Shown here: piece after piece, positions 26,288 through 33,989 of the stretch | Numbering within the stretch: the first letter of the stretch is position 1 | How the letters are laid out: the number at the start of each line of letters is the position of its first letter | Source: Saccharospirillum sp. | GTDB taxonomy: Bacteria > Pseudomonadota > Gammaproteobacteria > Pseudomonadales > Natronospirillaceae | NCBI GenBank assembly: GCA_018402545.1 | Contig: JAGYIL010000002.1 | Coordinates: 524,573-588,572 of the forward strand | Reading direction: 5' to 3' | DNA: 64,000 nt | Translations under genes and position numbers: made by a program | The notes under the pieces: generated by a model | The model's database searches: none | Told to the model about the DNA's origin: nothing | Seen by the model: only the letters and a program-made list of their open reading frames with translations

Positions 26288-26527
26288 AAACCGCGAGGTT
26301 TTACGCCAGACCAATGCTGGTTTATAGGTGATCACCCAGTAAATGATGTTGATGGTGCAAACAAGGCTGGGATGCGTACTATCTGGCTAAGGGGTTTCCA
26401 CGACTGGCCAAAAGATTTGAAAATGTCGACGCATTCAATAAAGTCTTTATATGAGGTAAAGCCCCTGCTAGTATCACTCTCTCCTAATCAAAGCCAAAGC
26501 GATGCAAATGACGCCCGCTTTCTGTAA
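26288..26527 (+). pseudogene. HAD hydrolase, C-terminal fragment
   Basis: In frame directly from the IS30 right end: KPRGFTPDQCWFIGDHPVND then VDGANKAGMRTIWLRGFHDW and 39 further residues to TAA. This is the last part (motifs III-IV, GDHPxNDV) of a HAD-IA hydrolase of the YjjG/Gph kind. The N-terminal two thirds with the DxD nucleophile are absent and no start codon is available. The end (about 26490-26530; AAAGCG/CGCTTT stem and CGTTATACGCC) is faintly attC-like. Confidence 0.8.
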
Positions 26528-26812
26528 TCGTTATACGCCCAATGTTTCTATCCGAGAACTTACATACATACGGTTGCTAGCCTTCCATGTAGTAGTCTGG
26601 GAAGATCCCGGTTTCAATCGGCCTTCCGGTCAGTCAACTGGTTCCAGATACTCCTTTAATCGGAAAATCATGCTAGCTGGTATATTCTCGTGGAGGTCCT
26701 TGAATTCTTGCTTTTACCAGGAATTAGCGGAACAGAGCAGTTATAAAAGACAGTCAAGGGCTGAGCTTGATTTCCCATTCCCTCCCTAACATTGTTCCAC
26801 CAAGGGTGATTC
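26528..26812. other. Non-coding stretch between HAD fragment and cupin gene
   Basis: 285 bp of AT-rich sequence. The only frame crossing it has unusual composition and no family similarity, so I call no gene. It must contain the cupin promoter, but no clear -35/-10 pair stands out. Confidence 0.5.
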
Positions 26813-27154
26813 ATGACGGTAGTTACTATCGAGAATGCTGAACATTATACGTGGGGTAACAAATGTGATGGCTGGCATCTAGCTAAAAGTTCTGGCCTCA
26901 GTGTAATTCAGGAAAGAGTACCGTTTGGGTGTTCTGAAGTTCGACATTATCATGAACGTTCGGAGCAATTTTTCTATGTACTTTCTGGCGTGGCTACAAT
27001 AGAAGTTGACGGTGATACTTTTCAACTGGGGGTGGGTACAGGAATACATGTTCCGGTAGGGGTGCCTCATCAGGTGAGTAATCAAATAACCGAGGATCTT
27101 GTGTTTCTTGTTGTATCTACACCACCAAGTCATGGAGATCGGGTTCTTTCCTGA
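26813..27154 (+). CDS. Cupin domain protein
   Basis: Single-domain cupin of 113 residues. Motif 1 is RHYHERSEQFFYVLSGVATI (about residues 44-63) with the His-His-Glu metal ligands, and motif 2 is VPVGVPHQVSN near 80-90 with the last His. A conserved cupin-2 type of unknown substrate. The ATG is preceded by AAGGGTGATTC. Same AT-rich island as its neighbours. Confidence 0.85.
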   Translation: MTVVTIENAEHYTWGNKCDGWHLAKSSGLSVIQERVPFGCSEVRHYHERSEQFFYVLSGVATIEVDGDTFQLGVGTGIHVPVGVPHQVSNQITEDLVFLVVSTPPSHGDRVLS

Positions 27155-27251
27155 TGGTTACTATTTTGTCGATTGGGTTTCTAGAATTAGTAGAGTTCAC
27201 CATATCTCTATTTGTCATAGGATGGTTTATCAAGTAAATCAATGCCAATGG

Positions 27252-27285
27252 GGTTCAAATTTTAGTCTTCCAGAAATTTTGAACC
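27252..27285 (+). terminator. Hairpin between cupin and GNAT genes
   Basis: GGTTCAAA ... TTTGAACC with inner ATTT/AAAT pairs forms a stem of about 11 bp, 98 bp after the cupin stop. No U-tract follows, so termination is uncertain. Confidence 0.4.
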
Positions 27286-27334
27286 AGATAATAAGGTAAC
27301 CTGTGGAAGGTCCGGTAAACCGAAGGTTAGAGAA

Positions 27335-27874
27335 TTGATAATTGAATCCAATCGCCTAATACTGCGAGACTTTGAAGCCAGAGACGCTGACGCTTACTGC
27401 ACGTTCACCAGCGATCCAAAGTACCAGCGTTTCTATAGTGAGGAGGATTGCTCCGAGGAACAGTCTCGCCGCCTGGTTACCATGTTTATCGCTCAGTCTC
27501 AGGAAGACAATAGAAGCAAGTTTCAAATGGCGGTTGTGCTTAAAGAGACCGGAGTATTTATTGGAACCGCCGGGCTTCGCATCGAATCGGATAGGCAAGC
27601 ATCTATTGGGTGTGGTATCGGGCGTGAATATCAGTCATCTGGTTATGCCAAAGAGGCGATGGAAGCACTTTTGGAATTTGGATTTGATGTTCATAACCTG
27701 CATCGAGTCTACGCTGAAACAATCTCAGAGAATACCGCCGCCATCAGGCTCTGCCATATGGTAGGAATGCGTGAAGAGGCTCGTTTTATGGAAAACAAGT
27801 TCTTCAAAGGCAAGTGGTGGAGTACCGTTGTAATGGCAATGCTGAAATCAGAGTGGCTGGGAACTCGCTCCTGA
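27335..27874 (+). CDS. GNAT family N-acetyltransferase (RimJ/RimL-like)
   Basis: Acetyltransferase of 179 residues with the RimJ/RimL arrangement: ESNRLILRDFEARDADAYCT at the N-terminus, acetyl-CoA loop GREYQSSGYAKEAMEALLEF (about 92-111), and the helix NTAAIRLCHMVGMREEARF. The start is TTG at 27335, giving MIIESNRLIL as expected for the family; an ATG is not available nearby. Ribosomal-protein or small-molecule substrates are both possible. Confidence 0.85.
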   Translation: MIIESNRLILRDFEARDADAYCTFTSDPKYQRFYSEEDCSEEQSRRLVTMFIAQSQEDNRSKFQMAVVLKETGVFIGTAGLRIESDRQASIGCGIGREYQSSGYAKEAMEALLEFGFDVHNLHRVYAETISENTAAIRLCHMVGMREEARFMENKFFKGKWWSTVVMAMLKSEWLGTRS

Positions 27875-27988
27875 TACACATACTATTGGCAGCTATCAAG
27901 AAGTGCTTTCTGATAGCTTTCACTAATAAGCTAGAGGGGTGATTAAGTCGCACACCTCTCTGCCGCACGCTGGAGTGGAGGTGACAGA

Positions 27989-28339
27989 GTGACTTACTAC
28001 ATTGCAAAGGTCGCAGTAACCGCTGTTCTTGTGGTGCTGATCTCGGAAATAGCCAAACGCAGCTCGTTTCTTGGGGCTGTTCTTGCTTCCATACCTTTGA
28101 CTTCAGTGTTGGCAATGCTCTGGATTTATATCGACACGGGGGATGTTGACAAGGTTACTGAGCTTGCCAGCAGTGTATTCTGGTTGGTTTTGCCTTCATT
28201 AGCACTGTTTTTAGCCTTGCCGGTTCTGTTGGCCCAGGGTGTCAATTTCTACCTCAGCCTCGGGCTTTCAATCGGTATCACAGCAATGTGCTATTGGTTG
28301 ATGGTGATTGTTCTTCGTTATTTGGGCGTGGAGCTATGA
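27989..28339 (+). CDS. DUF3147 family membrane protein
   Basis: Small integral membrane protein of 116 residues with four hydrophobic segments (about 4-22, 28-48, 62-84, 90-112). The RSSFLGAVLASIPLTSVLAM segment is characteristic of DUF3147. GTG 27989 is the start, with GGAGG upstream. Function unknown. Last gene of the accessory island. Confidence 0.8.
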   Translation: MTYYIAKVAVTAVLVVLISEIAKRSSFLGAVLASIPLTSVLAMLWIYIDTGDVDKVTELASSVFWLVLPSLALFLALPVLLAQGVNFYLSLGLSIGITAMCYWLMVIVLRYLGVEL

Positions 28340-28348
28340 AGCACGTAT

Positions 28349-28372
28349 AAAAAAGGCGACCAATAGGTCGCC
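28349..28372 (-). terminator. Intrinsic terminator of the sugar ABC/GH operon
   Basis: Minus strand GGCGACC-TATT-GGTCGCC followed by TTTTTT, 36 bp after the GH stop codon. A strong stem with a U-tract on this strand only. Confidence 0.85.
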
Positions 28373-28407
28373 AAAAAGTGCTACGAGGTCGCACTGAAAC
28401 TCATTGG

Positions 28408-29415
28408 TCACTGGCTGCTTTCTATTCCAGTCAGCTTGCGAATCAGGTTAATTTCTTCTGTCAGATAGGGCGTGCCGTCTTTACGGAAAATATCGTGAAA
28501 CCACAGTGGCGGTTCGTCTTGTCCGGGTTGCGCTTCCCAGGGAAATTGGGTTTGTATTTTACCGGCCACCAGCCCCCAGTTCAGTGCGCCGATGTTGTGT
28601 TCTTTAAAGTAGGGCAGGTGCGTATCGAAACGGCATCCGGCCGGGCGGGCCATGTACTCGGTGCACAGTAGGGGGCGGCCGTATTCAGTGAGTGTATTGA
28701 CGATGCCCTGTGTCACCTCAAGCACTTCATAATTGTGAAAGCTGATAATGTCGGCATTGGCCAGGTGGCAGTCGTTGATTTCCTTGAACCCCTCTGTCCA
28801 GCGAAAGGGGCCCGTGGTTAACGGTTGCGAAGGGTTTACTTCACGGGCCCATTGATACACGGCTTCCAGTAACCCCAGTGAGTTACCGAGCATGCCTTCA
28901 TTGCCCGGTTCGTTGTACAAGTCCCAGCCATAGATACGTCGATCGTCCCTGAAGTGTTGCATCACGCCCTGCACATAGCGTTGTAGCTGCGGCCAAACGT
29001 CAGGGTTGATGACATGGCGAGCGCCGGGCGATTGCAGCCATTGAGAGTTGTGAATGCCCGGGCGTGGTTGGGGTTGCGCTCCCGGGAACGCATAGTTGCT
29101 CCAGCAGTCGTCGAAGAAAACAAACAGGATTTTAATATTCCGATCCGCAGCGAGTGCCAGAAACTGATCGATTCGGCTGAGCAGACCGGGTGCGTCTGTT
29201 TTCCAGAGCAGGTCGTGCAAATAGACGCGCAACAAGTTGAAACCCAGGCCAGAAGCCAGGTCGAGTTCCCGCGCCAGCGTGGTCGCGTCAAAGGTATCGG
29301 CCTGCCAGAATTCGAGCTGGTTACACGCGCTGCTCGGCGTGAAGTTGCAGCCAACGGGCCAGCCATGCTGTTCGGTCCAGTGCCTGGCGGCTTCCGGGCT
29401 CCATCGGTGTGACAT
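28408..29415 (-). CDS. Intracellular GH5-like glycoside hydrolase
   Basis: Retaining beta-glycosidase-like (beta/alpha)8 enzyme of 335 residues without a signal peptide, hence cytoplasmic. The acid/base Glu is E169 in WDLYNEPGNEG and the nucleophile E253 in LLCTEYMARP, both in family-5/clan-A contexts; ISFHNYE carries another conserved His. It probably cleaves the oligosaccharide imported by the ABC transporter encoded just upstream in the same operon. Cellulase-, mannosidase- or xylanase-like specificity cannot be told from sequence. Confidence 0.8.
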   Translation of the reverse strand: MSHRWSPEAARHWTEQHGWPVGCNFTPSSACNQLEFWQADTFDATTLARELDLASGLGFNLLRVYLHDLLWKTDAPGLLSRIDQFLALAADRNIKILFVFFDDCWSNYAFPGAQPQPRPGIHNSQWLQSPGARHVINPDVWPQLQRYVQGVMQHFRDDRRIYGWDLYNEPGNEGMLGNSLGLLEAVYQWAREVNPSQPLTTGPFRWTEGFKEINDCHLANADIISFHNYEVLEVTQGIVNTLTEYGRPLLCTEYMARPAGCRFDTHLPYFKEHNIGALNWGLVAGKIQTQFPWEAQPGQDEPPLWFHDIFRKDGTPYLTEEINLIRKLTGIESSQ

Positions 29416-29477
29416 GATGATATTCCTGTAATTGTTACGGGTGCGAAGGCGGAGCCACGAGAGCTCCGCCCGGGGGT

Positions 29478-30767
29478 TTACAGTAAGCGGTGGATCTCGC
29501 GTTCTGCGTCAGCCAGCGCCTCTTCAATGCCCTTGCCCTGCAGCCAGATCGATTGCAGTTCACGGTTAAGCACGTCCTGGATGGCGCTGTAACGTGCTGC
29601 CGGTGGGTTGTCGCGGGCGATGTTGACGGTGTTGCTGTACTCATCGCGGTGGGCGAGGTTCTGGTACTCAGCCGAGTCCAGTACCGATTGCCGTACGGCC
29701 AGATGGCCGGTGCGCGCCCAGTCGACATTGTGGTCATTCAGCCAGGCCAGAAAGCCGAGGGCCGCTTCGTACTTTTCCGGGTCGTTTTGCAGGGTAACCG
29801 GCAACGCCCAGGTGTGGCTGTCGGCCCAGGTAGCGGCTTCATCGAACAACTGCGGGTAATCGGCGACGTAGTAGGACGCCAGGGCCGAGTCGTCGTTGCG
29901 GGTCTCACTGCTGTAGACATCAACCATCCAGGTGCCGTTGATCTGAATGGCGGCATCGCCTTCCAGAAACGCCTGCTGGGAATCGTTGTAGTTCAGGTTC
30001 GGGTCGGCATAGCCGGCATCGAACAGGCCAACAATGGTTTCAACGGCGCGCTGTGCTTCAGGTGTATTGACCGTTGCTTTGTCGCCACTGAAGACATTGC
30101 TGTCCTGTTGCCACAGCATGGCCAGTACCATCCGAACCCCGATCGGGAACTGGGCAAAATCGGCGGTGAGATAATCCTTGCCGGTGGCGTCTTTCACTTG
30201 TTTGGCATGGGCCATCAGTTCTTCTGGCGAGCTGGGTAAAATGGGTTCGCCAGCATCATTCACCAGACCGGCCTCTGCCATGATATCCATATTGATGTGC
30301 CAGAGGTTGGCGTGTATATCCATGGGAATGGCATACATCTGGCCGTCGTAGGTAACCGCATCACGCGCACGGTCGACCCAGTCGTCCGGGTTGATGCCGG
30401 CGGCACGCAGATCGTCTTCCTGCAATGGCATCAGTGCGCCCAGCGAAGCAAATTCAGCAATGGACGACTTGTGGATAACGTGAACGTCCGGTGCACTGTT
30501 GCCAGCATACATGGCTTTTAACTGGTCATAGTAATTGCCCCAGTCTGTAGGCAGGGTTTCAATGGTGACGCCGTTATCTTCTGCCGAATAGGCATTGATA
30601 ATGGTCTGAATAATACAGGCTTCACCGACCGCTGCGCTGACATCGGTACCCGCATCGTCACAGGAACCGAAGAAGCGGGCCAGTTCCAGTTCGGTCTCGG
30701 CTTGAACGCCGGTGGCGGTAACGCACAGAGCCAGCGCGCTGGCGGTGAGTGTGTTGGTCAGTCTCAT
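29478..30767 (-). CDS. Sugar ABC transporter binding protein (MalE/family 1)
   Basis: Periplasmic solute-binding protein of 429 residues with a signal peptide ending GVQA|ET near residue 23. Sequence features of carbohydrate-binding family-1 proteins are seen: SAPDVHVIHKSSIAEFASLG, DIHANLWHINMDIMAEAGL and AAIQINGTWMVDVYSSET. It is third in a malF-malG-like operon and followed by the GH gene. Its mRNA leader has the A-rich motif AAAAACAACAACA right before the ribosome binding site GCAGGAG, a likely Hfq/Crc target. Confidence 0.9.
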   Translation of the reverse strand: MRLTNTLTASALALCVTATGVQAETELELARFFGSCDDAGTDVSAAVGEACIIQTIINAYSAEDNGVTIETLPTDWGNYYDQLKAMYAGNSAPDVHVIHKSSIAEFASLGALMPLQEDDLRAAGINPDDWVDRARDAVTYDGQMYAIPMDIHANLWHINMDIMAEAGLVNDAGEPILPSSPEELMAHAKQVKDATGKDYLTADFAQFPIGVRMVLAMLWQQDSNVFSGDKATVNTPEAQRAVETIVGLFDAGYADPNLNYNDSQQAFLEGDAAIQINGTWMVDVYSSETRNDDSALASYYVADYPQLFDEAATWADSHTWALPVTLQNDPEKYEAALGFLAWLNDHNVDWARTGHLAVRQSVLDSAEYQNLAHRDEYSNTVNIARDNPPAARYSAIQDVLNRELQSIWLQGKGIEEALADAEREIHRLL

Positions 30768-30780
30768 GTTGTTCTCCTGC

Positions 30781-30793
30781 TGTTGTTGTTTTT
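30781..30793 (-). promoter_or_regulatory. CA motif beside the binding-protein ribosome binding site
   Basis: In mRNA sense AAAAACAACAACA abuts GCAGGAGAACAAC-ATG. The same 13 bases occur in a hairpin loop of the small RNA at 6744-6756. AANAANAA motifs at this position are targets for Hfq/Crc repression in pseudomonads. Confidence 0.65.
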
Positions 30794-30897
30794 ACGACCC
30801 GGTCAGAGTCGATTTTGAACACTGTGTTTGTTGTGAGTGTCGTTCAGTTCCGGGGCCTCTGTCGCAGGCCCCGGTTCGCTTCGGTTTTCATGCGTTG

Positions 30898-31734
30898 CTA
30901 TTTATCCGTCGACAACGCAATGCCGCGCAGAATGTATTTTTGAAACATCAGGAACAGAATGATCACCGGCAGCGATGCCAGCACACCGGAGGCCATTAAC
31001 TGGCCTAGCCCCTGCGACTGGGCAAAGTTGCCCTGAATTTTGGCCAGGCCGACGGTGATGGTGAAAAAGTCGGTACGTTGCGCAGATACCAGAGGCCAGA
31101 GGTAATCGTTCCAGGAATACAGAAAGGTGATGATCGCGAGTGTCATCATCATCGGCGTAGCCAGCGGCAGCATGATCGACCAGAAAATACGAGCGTGACC
31201 GCAGCCTTCAAGGCGCGCCGCTTCTTCCAGTGAATCCGGAATGTCTTTGAAAAACTGCGTCATCAGAAACACACCGATCGGCAGGGCCACCCGGGGCAGG
31301 GCCAGTGTGGGCAAACTGTTGTGTGCATCCCAGCCGGCGAACATCACATAGAGCGGAATAAATACCACCTGCTCCGGCACCATCAGCCCGGCCAGCACCA
31401 GGGGGTAAACAATACGGCGCCCGGTAAAGCGAATGCGGGCAAAGGCGTAACCGGCCAGGGTTGAGGTGGCCAGTACCAGAAAGGTTGAGGTGCCGGCAAC
31501 GATCATTGAGTTCATGAACCAGCGCGGTGTGTCACCGATAGAGAGAATCGCGCGAAAGTTATCGAGCGTGAACGGCACCGGTATCAACCCCAGAAAGGTG
31601 TTGGCGGTGGTGCGACTGAGCAGGTCGTTTGGCTGCAACGAAAGCGACAGCATCCAGACCACGGGGATCATCCAGAGGACGGCCGCAGCCGTGACAACGA
31701 TGAACACCCAGCGGGGCAAGGCACGTTGATTCAT
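30898..31734 (-). CDS. Carbohydrate ABC transporter permease, MalG-like
   Basis: Inner-membrane permease of 278 residues with six hydrophobic segments. The EAA loop is EEAARLEGCGHARIFWSIML (about residues 170-189), which contacts the ATPase. The ATG follows GGCAGGAGTCTTAAC and lies 2 bp from the stop of the MalF-like gene, so translation is coupled. No ATPase gene is present in this operon; a shared MsmK/UgpC-type ATPase elsewhere is probably used. Confidence 0.92.
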   Translation of the reverse strand: MNQRALPRWVFIVVTAAAVLWMIPVVWMLSLSLQPNDLLSRTTANTFLGLIPVPFTLDNFRAILSIGDTPRWFMNSMIVAGTSTFLVLATSTLAGYAFARIRFTGRRIVYPLVLAGLMVPEQVVFIPLYVMFAGWDAHNSLPTLALPRVALPIGVFLMTQFFKDIPDSLEEAARLEGCGHARIFWSIMLPLATPMMMTLAIITFLYSWNDYLWPLVSAQRTDFFTITVGLAKIQGNFAQSQGLGQLMASGVLASLPVIILFLMFQKYILRGIALSTDK

Positions 31735-31735
31735 G

Positions 31736-32815
31736 TTAAGACTCCTGCCGCTTGGTGACCCAGAACTGGATCACTGAAAAGATCATCATGAAGGCGAACA
31801 GAACCGTCGCCATGGCCGAGGCATAACCCACTTCCGAATCCCGAAAGGCGGTCTGGTAGATGTAGCGCACCCAGACATTGGTCGCATCCCCGGGGCCGCC
31901 CTGAGTCATCAGTTGCGATTGGCCGAACACCTGAAAGTGCAGAACGATTTGCATGATCATCACAAACTGCACGGTACGAATGATCGAGGGCACAATAATT
32001 TGCACGATCTTGCGCCAGCCTTCGGCCCCATCGAGCGTGGCCGCTTCGAGGCGTTCACCGGGAATTTGCTGCAGGCCTGCCAGGAACAGAATCAATGCGA
32101 ACCCAACCGACCACCAGACCGTGGCGGCAACAATGGCGCCCATGGCGAGCTGGTCGTCGGTCAGCCAGTTGGGCGAATCAATCCCGAACGGCGCCAGCAC
32201 ATTGGCAATAAAGCCGTTGCGCACGCCATATACCAGTTGCCAGATCAGCGTGACCACAGTGACCGACAGAATCTGTGAAAAGAAAAATACACTGCGCAAG
32301 GTGGCGGCCCAGCGCCCCTCTCTGTTCAGGGCAATGGCCAGTAACAGGGCAATGATGGTGGTAACGGGCACCACCCAGGCGACAAACACCAGCGTGTTGC
32401 GCACCACAATCCAGAACCGTGTGTCGTACCAGTCGCCGGTGAGACCGAGCAGAATGACGGTCGTGAACAGCGTGAGCCCGGCCATTATGTGGTGGCTGTA
32501 ACCTACGGCGCGGCGTCGAAGCGATCGCACATACAGCGCGACCACCAGCACAGACACCACCAACCGGAATGGCCACATTGGCTGCAGCGACCAGCCAATG
32601 TCATCGCCGCCCATCAGGCGAATGTAGTTACCCAGCCCAATGAATTCCTTGGCGGCCGGATTGAACGTCACCGCCAGCAGGTTCCACTCGTGCAGGCTCA
32701 TCCAGAACCCCTGAATGAACGGCCACAGCAGCAGCGGCACAAAGGCGATCAGATAGGGCAGAATGAACGCCCAGCCGGAAAAGTTGTCACTTTGTAGAAA
32801 CGAAGTCAGACGCAT
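31736..32815 (-). CDS. Carbohydrate ABC transporter permease, MalF-like
   Basis: Permease of 359 residues from ATG 32813-32815 (AAAGG upstream); a longer frame to 32875 would translate through the A-rich leader motif and is rejected. The transmembrane domain with EAA loop (LEAATLDGAEGWRKIVQIIV) is typical. It is longer than most MalF-like subunits, with an extra stretch of about 60-70 residues between the first and later helices (RLVVSVLVVALYVRSLRRRA and following), which adds two possible membrane spans. First gene of the operon, divergent from the ArsR-type regulator. Confidence 0.88.
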   Translation of the reverse strand: MRLTSFLQSDNFSGWAFILPYLIAFVPLLLWPFIQGFWMSLHEWNLLAVTFNPAAKEFIGLGNYIRLMGGDDIGWSLQPMWPFRLVVSVLVVALYVRSLRRRAVGYSHHIMAGLTLFTTVILLGLTGDWYDTRFWIVVRNTLVFVAWVVPVTTIIALLLAIALNREGRWAATLRSVFFFSQILSVTVVTLIWQLVYGVRNGFIANVLAPFGIDSPNWLTDDQLAMGAIVAATVWWSVGFALILFLAGLQQIPGERLEAATLDGAEGWRKIVQIIVPSIIRTVQFVMIMQIVLHFQVFGQSQLMTQGGPGDATNVWVRYIYQTAFRDSEVGYASAMATVLFAFMMIFSVIQFWVTKRQES

Positions 32816-32823
32816 CGCGCTTG

Positions 32824-32843
32824 CCTTTGTTATTGTTGTTTTT
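32824..32843 (-). promoter_or_regulatory. CA motif in the malF-like leader
   Basis: In mRNA sense AAAAACAACAATAACAAAGG ends in the ribosome binding site AAAGG, 8 bases before the ATG. It resembles the small-RNA loop AAAAACAATAACAA at 6784-6797 and would place Hfq/Crc directly over the translation start. Confidence 0.65.
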
Positions 32844-32901
32844 AAAATAATGCGCTTCAATGCGAGTTCAGGCAAGACGCATCAGAAAACCGATTTGGTA
32901 T

Positions 32902-32931
32902 CTTAAGTTATTGAAATATAAAGACTTAAGT
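32902..32931. promoter_or_regulatory. Paired CTTAAGT sites between divergent sugar genes
   Basis: CTTAAGT at 32902-32908 and again at 32925-32931, 23 bp apart in an AT-rich intergenic region. They are the best candidate operator for the adjacent ArsR-type regulator. Confidence 0.35.
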
Positions 32932-32954
32932 GTAAAAAAACTTACCGGAAACTG

Positions 32955-33950
32955 GTGGGTGCGAATAATAAAGGTATTGAAATAGTGGAACTAAAGACGA
33001 AACGCCTGACCGACCCGACCCATGTTTCGCCGACGCTGGTGTTGAAATCGGACGATCGGCGCGATCTCAACACCATTAAAGCGCTGGCCAGCGAACCGCG
33101 GGTGCGCATACTCAGTGAACTGGCAGAAGGTCTGCATAGCGTAGGTGATTTGTCCCGCTCTCTGGGGTTGCCACTGTCGACGGTGTCTCAACACGTCAAG
33201 AAACTCGAGTCCTGCGGCCTGGTGCATATCGAGGAAAAACCGGGCGAGCGCGGCTTGCAGCGCATTTGTCAGCGCGTCTACGATCGCATCGTTATTGACA
33301 TGCCCACCCATTCCGAACCCAGCCACGAACATCCGATCTGGGAATTCAGCTGGCCGGTAGGTGCTTATTCGGATGCCAGTGTCACCCCGACCTGCGGCCT
33401 GACCAGCGAAGTGGGCCTTATTGGCCTGACCGACGATCCAAGTTCCTTTTACGAACCGGATCATCCCAGTGCTCAGCTCATCTGGTTTAAATCGGGGTAT
33501 CTGGAATACCGTATTCCCAACCGGCTGCCGCAATCGGTGCGGCCGCGCAATCTCTGGCTGACCATGGAGATCTGTTCCGAAGCCCCGATGTATCACCCGG
33601 ACTGGCCCTCGGATATTACCCTGTGGATCAATGACGTTGAGCTGGGTAGCTGGACCTCACCGGCCGATTTTGGTGATCAGCGCGGCCTGCTCAACCCCAG
33701 TTGGTGGGAAGATCGCAACACCCAGCATGGGTTACTCAAAGGCTGGCGGGTTACAGAGCGCGGCAGCTTCATCGACGGCATTCGGCTTTCCGATGTGACC
33801 TGTGACGATCTGAAGTTAATGAAGAATCGCTTTATCAGTGTCCGCATTGGCGTAAAGGAAGACGCCAGACACGTAGGCGGCATTAACCTCTTCGGTCAGA
33901 AATTCGGTAACTATGAACAGGATATTGTGCTGCGGGTAGAATATATCTAA
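32955..33950 (+). CDS. ArsR-type regulator with large C-terminal sensor-like domain
   Basis: Predicted transcriptional regulator of 331 residues. The winged helix occupies about residues 38-110 (ALASEPRVRILSELAEGLHS; LSRSLGLPLSTVSQHVKKLE). The remaining 210 residues are far longer than in metal-sensing ArsR proteins and have no Cys metal site; they are rich in Trp and Asp (WLTMEICSEAPMYHPDWPSD; DITLWINDVELGSWTSPADF) and look like a beta-sandwich carbohydrate-binding fold. It is divergent from the sugar ABC/GH operon, so it probably senses that sugar. GTG 32955 is used; GTG 32985 is an alternative. Confidence 0.75.
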   Translation: MGANNKGIEIVELKTKRLTDPTHVSPTLVLKSDDRRDLNTIKALASEPRVRILSELAEGLHSVGDLSRSLGLPLSTVSQHVKKLESCGLVHIEEKPGERGLQRICQRVYDRIVIDMPTHSEPSHEHPIWEFSWPVGAYSDASVTPTCGLTSEVGLIGLTDDPSSFYEPDHPSAQLIWFKSGYLEYRIPNRLPQSVRPRNLWLTMEICSEAPMYHPDWPSDITLWINDVELGSWTSPADFGDQRGLLNPSWWEDRNTQHGLLKGWRVTERGSFIDGIRLSDVTCDDLKLMKNRFISVRIGVKEDARHVGGINLFGQKFGNYEQDIVLRVEYI

Positions 33951-33989
33951 ACGACTTGGTTGGAGGTTCCAGGCTACTGTACTGGTCCC

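Noticed and set aside
26502..26789. A 95-codon frame between the HAD fragment and cupin gene
   Set aside because: It begins inside the HAD fragment in another frame, has irregular composition, no ribosome binding site and no recognisable similarity.
22700..28340. Prophage or conjugative element
   Set aside because: No phage structural, integrase, relaxase or replication genes are present; only one IS30 element and cassette-like small genes.
30781..30793. A-rich leader motif as a simple translation enhancer unrelated to regulation
   Set aside because: Kept as an alternative but not preferred. The exact 13-base match with a small-RNA loop and recurrence at three sugar genes argue for a regulatory role.
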